Assembly: GCF_902686445.1 (NCBI RefSeq)
Contig: NW_025920104.1
Span: forward strand, 6,262,001 to 6,326,000
Reading direction: 5' to 3'
DNA: 64,000 nucleotides
From: Sciurus carolinensis
Lineage: Eukaryota > Chordata > Mammalia > Rodentia > Sciuridae
A model generated the notes under the pieces. That model worked only from the letters and a program-made list of their open reading frames with translations, was not told the DNA's origin and searched no databases. Below, one piece after another: positions 11,635-22,350 of this stretch (positions are counted from its first letter, which is position 1; each line of letters opens with the position of its first letter). The translations under genes and the position numbers were made by a program.

Positions 11635-12777
11635 ATGGGCAGTTCCTTGTGTGTGTCTATATCTTGCTTCCTTGTCCATTTTTCCCACTTTTTGTTTTAT
11701 TCCTTTAGTCACTCATCCTCCCTTATTATCTATTTAAATTTCTTTTCTCTATATCCTATGTGTTTCTCTCCTCCCTTTCTCTTCATTCCTTTTCCCCATG
11801 TTCCTTAATTGGCTGTAATCAGTATTCCTATTTCTTTTTTACTACTCAGTATCACTGAATTGATCTGGAATTTCCTGCCCCTTTTCTCTTAGTCATGGCA
11901 ATTACCTTGCTTTTTTCTCTTCATTTCTGCCTGTTGCAATCTTACTTGTCCTTCAAAGAACTACTTAAATTCAATCTTCTCTTTAAAACTTTATGTTTTT
12001 GAATGGGAACTTCTTTGTAGTCTTTTTCTCTGAATGGAAAAATAATCCCCTGACCCTGTGGTAGATAGTAGGGAACAATGGAGCTTTTGCACTTGAAGAT
12101 GCACAAGACTGGAGAACAGTTAGGACTATTTGACAGAATCCCATACATAGGGAATGGAAGGTTTAGGGGGATGGAAGAAAGAGTGCAAAATTGACTGTAA
12201 ATAGAATCACTGAAGTCCCTGGGAGAAAAGCACTGCCCCAGATTCTTCCACTAATTGAAAACTGAATGGCAGAGGTGATGTGACTGTGATTCAAAGTGCC
12301 ACAAAAAACAAACAAACAAAAAAACCCCTTTAAACATATAGTTTAAAAATAGCTAATAATTTTTATGTTTCAGGCATTATTTTAATAACTTTTTATATGG
12401 TAATACTTTTAATATGTATGTTATACATAAAACTTAGACATCATTTTTTGAGATTTATCTGCTTACTGTGATACATAGTACTTTCATACCTGAAAGAATA
12501 AGAAAAAATCTTAAGTCTTATGATTGTGTTTGGGGCTGAGATGTCATTAGTAGTAATTCAACATGCTTCTACATTGATAATGCTTTTGAATATTAGGATG
12601 AACTAAAATCAGGTTAGGAAATAGTGAAAACAAATACAAAATTTATTTTCCATTGCTATTAATATTTAATTCTGATCTTTGGTTGTAAGGATGGTGAATT
12701 TAGATGCTATCCAGGTCCAAGGACTAAGGAGGACTTCATCAACTTTATAAGTGGAAAAGAGTGTAAGAATATTGAAC
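11635..12777. other. Unique sequence, pyrimidine-rich at first, no gene seen
   Basis: 11650-11960 is markedly C/T-rich on the plus strand. A short CAAA-rich simple repeat sits at 12300-12325. No coding or repeat family was otherwise recognised before the gap. Confidence 0.55.
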
Positions 12778-13277
12778 NNNNNNNNNNNNNNNNNNNNNNN
12801 NNNNNNNNNNNNNNNNNNNNNNNNNNNNNNNNNNNNNNNNNNNNNNNNNNNNNNNNNNNNNNNNNNNNNNNNNNNNNNNNNNNNNNNNNNNNNNNNNNNN
12901 NNNNNNNNNNNNNNNNNNNNNNNNNNNNNNNNNNNNNNNNNNNNNNNNNNNNNNNNNNNNNNNNNNNNNNNNNNNNNNNNNNNNNNNNNNNNNNNNNNNN
13001 NNNNNNNNNNNNNNNNNNNNNNNNNNNNNNNNNNNNNNNNNNNNNNNNNNNNNNNNNNNNNNNNNNNNNNNNNNNNNNNNNNNNNNNNNNNNNNNNNNNN
13101 NNNNNNNNNNNNNNNNNNNNNNNNNNNNNNNNNNNNNNNNNNNNNNNNNNNNNNNNNNNNNNNNNNNNNNNNNNNNNNNNNNNNNNNNNNNNNNNNNNNN
13201 NNNNNNNNNNNNNNNNNNNNNNNNNNNNNNNNNNNNNNNNNNNNNNNNNNNNNNNNNNNNNNNNNNNNNNNNNNNNN
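12778..13277. other. Assembly gap, 500 N
   Basis: Exactly 500 unknown bases, the usual placeholder length for a gap of unknown size. Any reading frame across it is meaningless. Confidence 0.99.
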
Positions 13278-13599
13278 TCCACATTAAACAATTGTTATTT
13301 AAGTACTGTGTGAATTACAGCCAAAATCAGTCCTTCAGTGGGGAAATTTGACAATGGATGTATGTCTAGTGGGGAGAACTTGCTAACAGAAGTAAAACAA
13401 TTGAAGTTTTTTTTTTTCTGGAAATCATGTCGTCACTTTCAAAAACTGACCACGTCATTATTTATTCTCTTGCTATGAGTTTATCTAAGAGATTTGTTTG
13501 GAAACCGAAATTTTATTCTCAGCACTGCACTACATTCAAAGAGAAGAATATCAGTAACCTTTGTGACACATACAAGATGCCAGGTATCACATCCAGTAC
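13278..13599. other. Unique sequence, no gene seen
   Basis: No coding or repeat signature was recognised between the gap and the MIR element. Confidence 0.5.
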
Positions 13600-13930
13600 T
13601 TTCTAGGCACCAGCACACTTGCTGTGTGACCTTGATGAAGTCACTTAACGTGTTGGTTCTTCCATTTCTGCATCTGTAGAGAAAATAGTGTCTATCTCAT
13701 GGTGTTTTTTATCAGTATATATTAATTACACAAAATAGTGGGTTTCATTGTGGCATATCTGTACTCATATATAACATACTTTGATTATATTAATTCCCTC
13801 CCAATGACTCTCCCTTAGTCTCCCTCCCTTTCCCTAGGCCCTTCAAGTTTTCTAATGCCTCATTGGGTTGTTTGAAGGATAAAGAGGTTAATAACATATG
13901 CATAAGGCTCAAAACAATTACTCACAAATT
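13600..13930 (+). mobile_element. MIR SINE split by an insertion
   Basis: 13600-13706 carries the MIR core ('cttgctgtgtgaccttgatgaag', 'catctgtagagaaaatag', 'tatctcatggtg'). The 3' part resumes at about 13862 ('ttgtttgaaggataaagaggttaataacatatg'). Between them 13707-13861 is foreign, with a T/C-rich segment resembling the minus strand of an older L1 3' end. Confidence 0.7.
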
Positions 13931-14149
13931 GCAAACCCAAGTATTAGATAACATCATAACCTCCACTACCATCATCATCCCATAGAAACCCTAATTCAAT
14001 AAGCACTGCTATTATCTAACGATGAGGATGATGGTGTATACCTTATTGGAAGGTTTTGAGACTATAAGCAGAAGATGCCTCTCAAATGTTTAGCATTGTT
14101 ACAACTTTATAATGTCAATTTATTCCTTTTATTTCACCAATATCCAATC

Positions 14150-14164
14150 AAGGATCATATACTG
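14150..14164 (+). repeat. Target-site duplication of L1-B (pair at 19879-19893)
   Basis: AAGGATCATATACTG occurs at 14150-14164 and 19879-19893, exactly bracketing the element. A 15-bp perfect duplication is a hallmark of target-primed reverse transcription. Confidence 0.95.
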
Positions 14165-14729
14165 ATCCGCAAGCAGCCTCTGGGATCAGGGCAGGGCAGC
14201 CAGACACCTCTTCAGGCGGCTCTGCCCACTCTGGCTGCAGGCTTTCTTCACGGGGTGATCCAAGATGGTGGTCTAGAGGGGGACTGCACCCCCAGTCACT
14301 CCAGTACCCAGGATTAAGAAGGGGAGGCATTGAGAGACTCGGACTAAAATAGAACCACTGGTGAGTCTGCACACTGGGTAAAGCTCAGCCCGGGTGGCAG
14401 GCCCAGTTAGCGGTGGCTTATTGGAGCCGGGCAGGGCAGCTAGAGTCTTCCCAAGGTAGCCTTCCACACTCCGGCAGTGGGCTCCTCCCTCACGGCCAGC
14501 TGCACGGTTCAGGCCCACAGTGAGAGCATTTCCGCACAGAGCCAGTTCCAAACCGTGGAACCAGTAGGGGGCTAGGGGCAGTTTTCTTCAGATGAGCTGC
14601 TTTATCAGATTCCTCCAAGACATCAGGCTACTGAAGGTTGGGAGGTGATACACTGGAAATCTACCAGGACACTATAAGCCAATAGAGGAAAACTGCAATA
14701 TCTCAGGGTCCCACTGACAACTGACCAAT
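14165..14729 (+). promoter_or_regulatory. L1-B 5' UTR, distinct promoter type with ~240-bp repeat
   Basis: GGGCAGGGCAGC occurs at 14189 and 14429, 240 bases apart, each followed by a related stretch ending in CTCACGG or TTCACGG, so the leader holds one partial and one further copy of a tandem monomer. CAAGATGG, a YY1-type motif, lies at 14261-14268. Clear similarity to the L1-A and L1-C leaders resumes only near 14605 ('cctccaagac..caggctactgaagg'). Promoter function is inferred. Confidence 0.75.
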
Positions 14730-15776
14730 ATGAGAAAACAAGGGAAGAAAAAGTCCCAAACAAATCTGGATTTTACATCAATAAAATCGAACGACAGCAC
14801 AGCAGAAGAAATGTCAGAAAGGGAGTTCAGAATGTACGTAATTAAAATGATCAGAGAAGTTAATGAGGAGATGAAAGAGCAAATGCAGGCATTGAAGGAG
14901 GAGATGAAAGAGCAAATGCAGGCATTAAATGATCACACCAACCAACAGTTAAAAGACCAAATACGGGAAGCAAGAGATCATTTCAATAAAGAGTTAGAGA
15001 TACTGAAAAAAAACCAAACTGAAAACCTTGAAATGAAGAAAACAATAAACCAAGTTAAAAACTCCATAGAAAGCATAACCAATAGGATAGAACACCTGGA
15101 AGACAGAACCTCAGACATTGAAGACAAATTATTTAATCTTGAAAGCAAAGTTGGCCAAACAGAAAAGATGGTAAGAAATCATGAACAGAATCTACAAGAA
15201 TTATGGGATATCATGAAAAGGACAAATTTAAGAATTATTGGGATTGAGGAAGGCTTAGAGAAACAAACCAAAGGAATGAACAATCTATTCAATGAAATAA
15301 TTTCAGAAAATTTCCCAAATCTGAAGAATGAAATGGAAAACCAAGTACAAGAGGCTTATAGAACTCCAAACATACAAAATTACAACAGACCCACACAAAG
15401 GCACATTATTATGAAAATACCTAACATACAAAATAAAGACAGAATTTTAAAGGCCGCAAGAGAAAAGAATCAAATTACATTCAGAGGGAAACCAATAAGA
15501 ATATCAGCAGATTTTTCAATCCAGACCCTAAAAGCTAGAAGGGCCTGGAACAACATTTACCAAGCCCTGAAAGAAAACGGATGCCAACCAAGAATCTTAT
15601 ACGCAGCAAAATTTACCTTCAAATTTGACGATGAAATAAGATCCTTCCATGATAAACAAAAGGTAAAGGAATTTACAAAAAGAAAGCCAGCATTACAGAA
15701 CATTCTCAGCAAAATATTCCATGAGGAAGAGATGAAAAACAATGATGCAAATCAGCAACAAGAGGCGCTAGCCTAA
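14730..15776 (+). CDS. L1-B ORF1 protein, intact RNA-binding chaperone
   Basis: An uninterrupted 348-codon frame, close to the usual mammalian ORF1p length (about 340-380). Residues ~30-160 form a long coiled coil rich in E, K, Q and N, which trimerises the protein in known families, including two 11-residue repeats at ~47-67 (EMKEQMQALK). An RRM-like domain follows from ~165 (NLRIIGIEEG) and a C-terminal domain from ~245 (REKNQITFRGKPIRIS). The protein binds L1 RNA in cis and has chaperone activity. It ends 55 bases before ORF2. Expression is unknown; the frame is intact by sequence. Confidence 0.93.
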   Translation: MRKQGKKKSQTNLDFTSIKSNDSTAEEMSEREFRMYVIKMIREVNEEMKEQMQALKEEMKEQMQALNDHTNQQLKDQIREARDHFNKELEILKKNQTENLEMKKTINQVKNSIESITNRIEHLEDRTSDIEDKLFNLESKVGQTEKMVRNHEQNLQELWDIMKRTNLRIIGIEEGLEKQTKGMNNLFNEIISENFPNLKNEMENQVQEAYRTPNIQNYNRPTQRHIIMKIPNIQNKDRILKAAREKNQITFRGKPIRISADFSIQTLKARRAWNNIYQALKENGCQPRILYAAKFTFKFDDEIRSFHDKQKVKEFTKRKPALQNILSKIFHEEEMKNNDANQQQEALA

Positions 15777-15831
15777 AGGAATAGCCAAATAAAGGAGAAA
15801 CAAAATCATGTCAAAAACAAATATGAGTTAA

Positions 15832-18800
15832 TTGACTGGGAATACAAATCATATCACAATAATAACCCTGAATGTTAATGGCCTGAATTCATCAATCAAA
15901 AGACACAGACTGGCAGATTGGATTAAAAAGAAAAATCCAACAATATGCTGCCTGCAAGAGACTCATCTCATAGAAAGAGACCCCCATAGACTAAAGGTGA
16001 AAGAATGGGGAAAAACATACCATGCACACGGACACAGCAAAAAAGCTGGAGTATCCATCCTCATCTCAGATAATGTGGACTTCAAACCAAAACTAATCAG
16101 AAGGGATAAAGAAGGACATTACATGCTGCTTAAGGGAAGCATAAATCAGCAAGACATAACAATCATAAATATCTATGCACCGAACATTGGCTCATCCACG
16201 TACGTCAAACAAATCCTTCTCAATTCCAGAAATCAAATAGACCACAGCACAATAATACTAGGCGATTTTAACACACCTCTCTCACTACTGGATAGATCGT
16301 CCAAACAAAAATTAAATAAAGAAACCATAGATCTCAACAACACAATCAGCAATTTAGACTTAACGGACATATATAGAATATACCATCCAACAAAGAACGG
16401 ATACACTTTCTTCTCAGCAGCACATGGATCCTTCTCTAAAATAGACCATATTTTATGCCACAAAGCTACTGTTAGCAAATACAAGAAGATAGAGATACTA
16501 CCTTGTACTCTATCAGATCATAATGGATTGAAATTAGAAATAAATGACAGAATAAAAAACAGAAACTTCTCCAATACCTGGAGACTAAATAATACACTAT
16601 TATAGGATGAATGGATAACAGAAGACATCAGGAGGAAAATAAAAAAATTCTTAGAAGTAAATGAGAACAAAGACACATCATATCAAAATCTCTGGGACAC
16701 TATGAAAGCAGTACTTAGAGGAAGATTTATTTCATGGGGTGCATTCAAAAAAAGAAGTAGAAATCAACAAATAAACGACTTAACACTACAGCTCAAAGCA
16801 CTAAAAAAAGAAGAGCAGACCAATACCAAAAGTAGTAGAAGACAGGAAAGAGTTAAAATCAGAGCCGAAATCAACAAAATCAAAACAAAAGAAACAATCG
16901 GAAAAATTAACAAAATAAATAGTTGGTTCTTTGAAAAAATAAACATAATTGATAAACCCTTAGCCACACTAACAAAGAGAAAGAGGGAGAAAACTCAAAT
17001 TACTAAAATTCGGAATGAATAAGGAAACATCACAAAAGATACAAGTGAAATACAAAACATAATTAGAAGCTATTTTGAAAATCTATACTCTAACAAAACA
17101 GAAAATCTCGAAGACATCAACAAATTTCTAGAGACATATGAATTACCTAAACTGAACGAGGAGGACATACACAACTTAAATAAACCAATTTCAAGCAATG
17201 AAATAGAAGAGGTCATCAAAAGCCTACAAACAAAGGAAAGTCCAGGACCAGATGGGTTCTCAGCCGAGTTCTACAAAACCTTTAAAGAAGAGCTCATTCC
17301 AATACTCCTCAAACTATTCCATGAAATAGAAGAGGAGGGAACCCTCCCAAACTCGTTCTATGAAGCCAATATCACCCTGATACCTAAACCAGACAGAGAA
17401 ACATCGAGGAAAGAAAATTTCAGACCAATATCCTTAATGAACATTGATGCAAAAATTCTCAACAAAATTTTAGCAAATCGCATACAAATATATATTAAAA
17501 AGATAGTGCACCACGATCAAGTGGGTTTTATCCCAGGGATGCAAGGTTGGTTCAACATTCGGAAATCAATAAATGTCATTCACCATATCAAGACTTAAAG
17601 TTAAGAATCACATGAATATTTCAATAGATGCAGAAAAAGCATTTGATAAAATACAGCATCCCTTCATGCTCAAAACACTAGAAAAAATTGGGGTAGTGGG
17701 AACATTCCTAAACATTATAAAGGCAATCTACGCTAAGCCCATGGCTAATATCATTCTAAATGGTGAAAAACTGAAAGCGTTCCCCCTAAAAACTGGAACA
17801 AGGCAGGGATGCCCTCTTTCACCGCTTCTATTCAACATCGTCCTTGAGACTCTAGCCAGAGCAATCAGACAAACCAAAGAAATTAAAGGGATACGAATAG
17901 GAAAAGAAGAACTCAAACTATTCCTGTTCGCTGATGACATGATTATATATTTAGAGGAACCTGTAAATTCTACCAGAAAACTTTTAGAACTCATAAGTGA
18001 ATTCAGTAAAGTAGCAGGTTACAAGATCAATGCTCATAAATCCAATGCATTTTTATACATAAGTGATGAATCTTCAGAAAGAGAAATTAGGAAAACTACC
18101 CCATTCACAATAGCATCGAAAAAAATAAAATACTTGGGAATCAATCTCACAAAAGAGGTGAAAGACCTCTACAATGAGAACTACAGAACACTAAAGAAAG
18201 AAATTCAAGAAAATCTTAGAAGATGGAAAGATCTCCCATGTTTCTGGATAGGCAGAATTAATATCGTCAAAATGGCTATACTACCTAAAGTGCTATACAG
18301 GTTCAATGCAATTCCAATTAAAATCCCAATGATGTACCTTGCAGAAATAGAGCAAGGAATTATGAAATTCATCTGGAAGAATAAAAAACCTCGAATAGCT
18401 AAAGCAATCCTCAGTAGCAAGAGCGATTCAGGGGTTATTGCAATACCAGATCTTCAAATCTACTACAAAGCAATAGTAACAAAAACGGCATGGTATTGGT
18501 ACCAAAATACACAGGTAGATCAATGGTACAGAATAGAGGACATGGACACAAACCCAAATAAATACAATTTTCTCATACTAGACAAAGGTTCCAACAATAT
18601 GCAATGGAGAAAAGATAGCCTCTTCAACAAATGGTGCTGGGAAAACTGGAAAACCATATGCAATAGAATGAAATTAAACCGCTATCTCTCACCCTACACA
18701 AAACTCAACACAAAATGGATCAAGGACCTTGGAATCAGACCAGAGACCCTGCATCTTATAGAAGAAAAAGTAGGTCCAAATCTTCAACTCGTTGGCTTAG

Positions 18801-19633
18801 GATCAGACTTCCTTAACAGGACTCCCATAGCACAAGAAATAAAAGCAAGAATCAACAACTGGGACAGATTCAAACTTAAAAGCTTTCTCTCAGCAAAGGG
18901 AACTATCAGAAATGTGAAGAGAGAGCCTACAGAGTGGGAGAATATCTTTGCCAACCATTCCTCAGATAGAGCGCTAATTTCCAGAATCTATAAAGAACTC
19001 AAAAAACTCTACACGAAGAATACAAATAATCCAATCAACAAATGGGCTAAGGAAATGAATAGACACTTCACAGAAGAATATGTACAAGTAATCAACGGAA
19101 ATATGAAAAAATGTTCAACATCCCTAGTAATAAGGGAAATGCAAATCAAAACTACCCTAAGATTTCATCTCACCCCAATAAGAATGGCGATTATCAAGAA
19201 TACAAGCAACAATAGGTGTTGGCAAGGATGTGGTGAAAAAGGAACACTCATACATTGCTGGTGGGGCTGCAAATTAGTGCAGCCACTCTGGAAAGCAGTG
19301 TGGAGATTCCTCAGAAAGCTTTGAATGGAAACACCATTTGACCCAGCTATCCCACTCCTTGGCCTATACCCAAAGGACTTAAAATCAGCATACTACAGAG
19401 ATACAGCCACATCAATGTTCATTGCTGCTCAATTCACCATAGCCAGATTGTGGAACCAACCTAGATGCCCTTCAGTTGATGAATGGATAAAGAAACTGTG
19501 GCATATTTATACAATGGAATATTACTCCGCAATGAAGAATGATAAAATTATGGCTTTTGTAGGCAAATGGTCGAAATTGGAGAATATCATGCTAAGTGAG
19601 ATAAGCCAGTCTCAAAAACTAAAGGACGAATGA
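15832..19633 (+). pseudogene. L1-B ORF2 (endonuclease/reverse transcriptase), few lesions
   Basis: About 1268 codons, near the family norm of ~1275. The presumed start is TTG (15832), right after an in-frame TAA; the L1-A copy has ATG there. The endonuclease domain is complete: N14, E43 (CLQETHL), GDFN near residue 145 and SDHN near 230. Lesions are a TAG at 16603 just after that domain, a TAA at 17020, a 2-base deletion near 17591 and a TGA at 19322. The RT catalytic FADD is intact at 17927-17938 and the C-terminal [18 protein letters not shown] is kept near 19220. Only an endonuclease-length product could be made. Confidence 0.94.
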
Positions 19634-19893
19634 TCTCGCTGATAAGCGGATGAGGACATATAATGGTGGGCAGGAGGGGCTAGCCTTAGGTTTAGGGTTA
19701 GGTTTAGAGTTAGGCTAAGGAGAGCGGTAAGAATGAAGGAAAGAAGGACTGTGTAGAGGGAAAAGAGGGGTGGGAGGGGTGGGGGGAGGGGAAAAATAAA
19801 ATAAACATCATTACCCTATGTAAATGTAAAAAAAAATAAAAAAAAAAATAAATAAATAAAAATAAATAAATTAAAAAAAAGGATCATATACTG

Positions 19894-20280
19894 CATTTAG
19901 TTATATCCTCCTCTTTCCCTTTAACAGCTTTGTTGAGATAAAATTCACATGCCATATAATCCACTCATTTAAGGCATAAAATGCAATGACTACACACAAA
20001 GTTGTGTAACCACTACTGGAAACTAATTTTAGAATAATTTCATCATCCTAAAACCTTTGGCTATCATCCCTAGGTCACTCAATTCCCAATTACTTTCTAT
20101 TTCTGTAGACTTGTCTCCTCTATATATTTCAAATAAATGAAGCAAACAAAATGTGGTGCTTTTTGTCTACTTTCTTTCACTTGCAATAATTTAAAGGGTC
20201 ATCCAAGTAACATATGTCAGTACTCTGCTCCTTTTTATAACTAAATAATGTTTCCTTGACTAGATATATCTCATTTTACT
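19894..20280 (-). mobile_element. Ancient L1M 3' end fragment
   Basis: 'cagctttgttgagataaaattcacatgcc', 'ttgtgtaaccac' and 'tttctttcacttgcaataat' follow the well-known antisense 3' end of old mammalian L1M elements. L1-B inserted beside it. Confidence 0.7.
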
Positions 20281-20351
20281 GAAGGAGGGTTATGAACAGG
20301 AGAATGACCTGCTCTCAGTGGCATTCTACAAGGCTAACTCCAGCTCTTGCT

Positions 20352-20411
20352 AAAAACTAAAGGACGAATGATCTCGCTGATAAGCGGATGAGGACATATA
20401 ATGGTGGGCAG
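20352..20411 (+). repeat. 60-bp exact copy of part of the L1-B 3' end
   Basis: Bases 20352-20411 are identical to 19614-19673 (end of ORF2 and start of 3' UTR of L1-B), including variants absent from the other L1s here (CTAAAGGACG, TGGTGGGCAG). Both flanks are non-L1 sequence, with no tail and no obvious target-site duplication. Confidence 0.93.
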
Positions 20412-21399
20412 AAAATGAACAACTTTGGTAAGAGCTACGTTTAGGTAACATGAGATCCAAGAACTGACCTGCAAGTGCTCAAATATTTTAACAAATAAGG
20501 GATTTGAAATTTACTTAGCAGACATATTCTGATATATAACTTATAAATGACTTCTTATGGGTTTTACATGATTTCTTGCATTTCTTTGAATAATTAAATA
20601 TGAACTATATAATAATTGGTTAATAAGCAATAATTTTAAATGGAATGCTTGATGCATACAGGTACAGTGATAATTGCAGGAACATTCATTTACCATGGTT
20701 TTTGATGTTAATGTTGCTGGAAATGATTCTTTTGCTTCATATAAAATTTACTCCTCAGAACAATCCTTCTCTAAACACAACTCAACATTTATGGTAATTA
20801 TTCAAGATTCCATTCCAGTTTTCAGAAACTGGTCATGAAAAAAGTTGATTCTTAGACAAACATCTTTCCAATGTCTATGCAAATCAGGTAGACAGAAGTT
20901 TATTTATGTTCTGAAGGCGTTTGTGACATCTAAAAGGTCTTAAAAATTGGACCAAACACCTAGAGTATGAACTGCTATCTCTTTGTGGCTTCTGCCATTA
21001 TTTGAAGCAACAGGGCCCTACTCAAACCATTTAATTCTGAGTTGGGAATGCATCTATGGACTCGGGGTTTGCAATAGTTAATAGGCTATCCAATTCTGGA
21101 CACAAGCAACTTTTGGGGCTGCAAATCTTTGTGGGGAGAATGAGGGAAAATAAAAACTAGACATAAAAGGGGAGAGAGAAAATGTGATCTGCATTCTAAG
21201 GAAGAACAGTGCTCAAGGTGGATGTGATGTATTAAGGACCATGTGAGAAATAAACACACAGAACAGCAAGCCCGATTTGCACATACTGAACCAAACCTGC
21301 TTCACCATGACCAGAGTCTCAGCTGGGAAAGCCAGAAAGCCAGTGTGCTTTTGCTACCCCTTCCAAGGAGCTGGCCGTGAGCATAGACCTGGGGACTGG
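20412..21399. other. Unique sequence, no gene seen
   Basis: AT-rich, turning gradually GC-richer towards the CpG island. No coding region was recognised. Confidence 0.55.
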
Positions 21400-22350
21400 G
21401 GGCAGTGGTTCCTGCCGCTCCCCTGCGCTGTCTGCCCACCGGGCTGGGAATTTGGAGAGGATCCCTGGTCCCACGACCTGCACGCATGCGCGAGTGGGCA
21501 CGTTAAGGAGCAGTGGGCGGCTCTGACCCCTAGGCGCAAGCCAACCAGATCAATCCAGGCTTTGGACCCAGGTGAAGGAAAGAGAGACTCAGTGGCTGAT
21601 CTGGAGCCCAGGCGAGGGGAGGGACCACTTGTGCGTTTGCTGGCCGGGGCGCCTCCAAGCCGGTAAAAGCAAAAGGACCTGAACCCTGCTTTCCCCTGCG
21701 CGTGTGCCCGCCCTCTGCTCAGCAGCCCGGGTCTCCCAGCACAGCAGTCTCCCCTTGGGCGGACACGGGCTCTGCGGGAGGGGCGCTTCCCTATGAAGAC
21801 ACCTCCAGGCTGCCCCAGGTACAGGTCTGCGAGCTCGCCTCCCCTGGTGCCCCGCCACCGGCTCCCCGTGCCACTTTGTCGCATTGCAGCCCTCCAGTTC
21901 CATGTCTCTGTTTCCCTTTTCGCAGCCTGACCGAGGCCCGTGCGCTGTCTGCGGCCCATGATGTCCCGCGCTGGTCCGTCGACCCTCGCAGGGATTGGAG
22001 GACCTCCGCGGGCACTGCCCTTTCCGCCCCCCCCCCCAACTGGTGTGCCCAGGAGGGGGACGCCTTGTGCCCTGGTCCCTGGCATCCTGCCTGGGTTCTC
22101 TTTCGTGTCCACCGGCCTCTTTGGGGTCCATGTCTTGGAAAGCTCGCAACGAAATTCTGTCTTGATTTAGCCAAAGGGTTGGCCGCGGAGTGTAATTACC
22201 TCCTCTTCCGCTGACAACCCCCAGCATCTCCTAGTCCTCTCATCCCTTCCCATTACCGGATTCCTTGGTCTCACTGCACCTGTGTCCATGAGTTCCTTTA
22301 TTCTGCGGCTGTCTTAGTGCTTCCCGGGTTGTTTCTGGAGGAAGGCGGGG
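21400..22350. promoter_or_regulatory. CpG island, probable host promoter
   Basis: About 0.95 kb is GC-rich with dozens of retained CpG dinucleotides, unlike the CpG-poor rest of the window, indicating DNA kept unmethylated in the germline. ACGCATGCGC at 21482-21491 is close to the NRF1 consensus. No TATA box is evident. Long open frames exist on both strands, as expected in GC-rich DNA, but none shows known domains. It most likely drives a gene whose first exon is here and whose coding exons lie outside or are unrecognised; direction cannot be told. Confidence 0.75.

Larger units (their letters stand above)
14165..19878 (+). mobile_element. Near-intact full-length L1 (L1-B)
   Basis: A 5.7-kb element with a 565-bp 5' UTR, intact ORF1 (14730-15776), near-complete ORF2 (15832-19633), a 3' UTR with TTAGGG-like repeats (about 19684-19726) and an A-rich tail (about 19828-19880). 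A perfect 15-bp target-site duplication flanks it. Few disabling changes and a perfect duplication suggest it is the youngest L1 here, now immobile. Confidence 0.96.

Noticed and set aside
12707..13291. Long open frames across the first N gap
   Set aside because: They consist almost entirely of unknown bases; the absence of stops is meaningless.
21354..22227. 212- and 252-codon minus-strand frames in the CpG island
   Set aside because: Low-complexity G/R/P-rich translation with no domain, overlapping other frames on both strands; expected by chance in GC-rich DNA.
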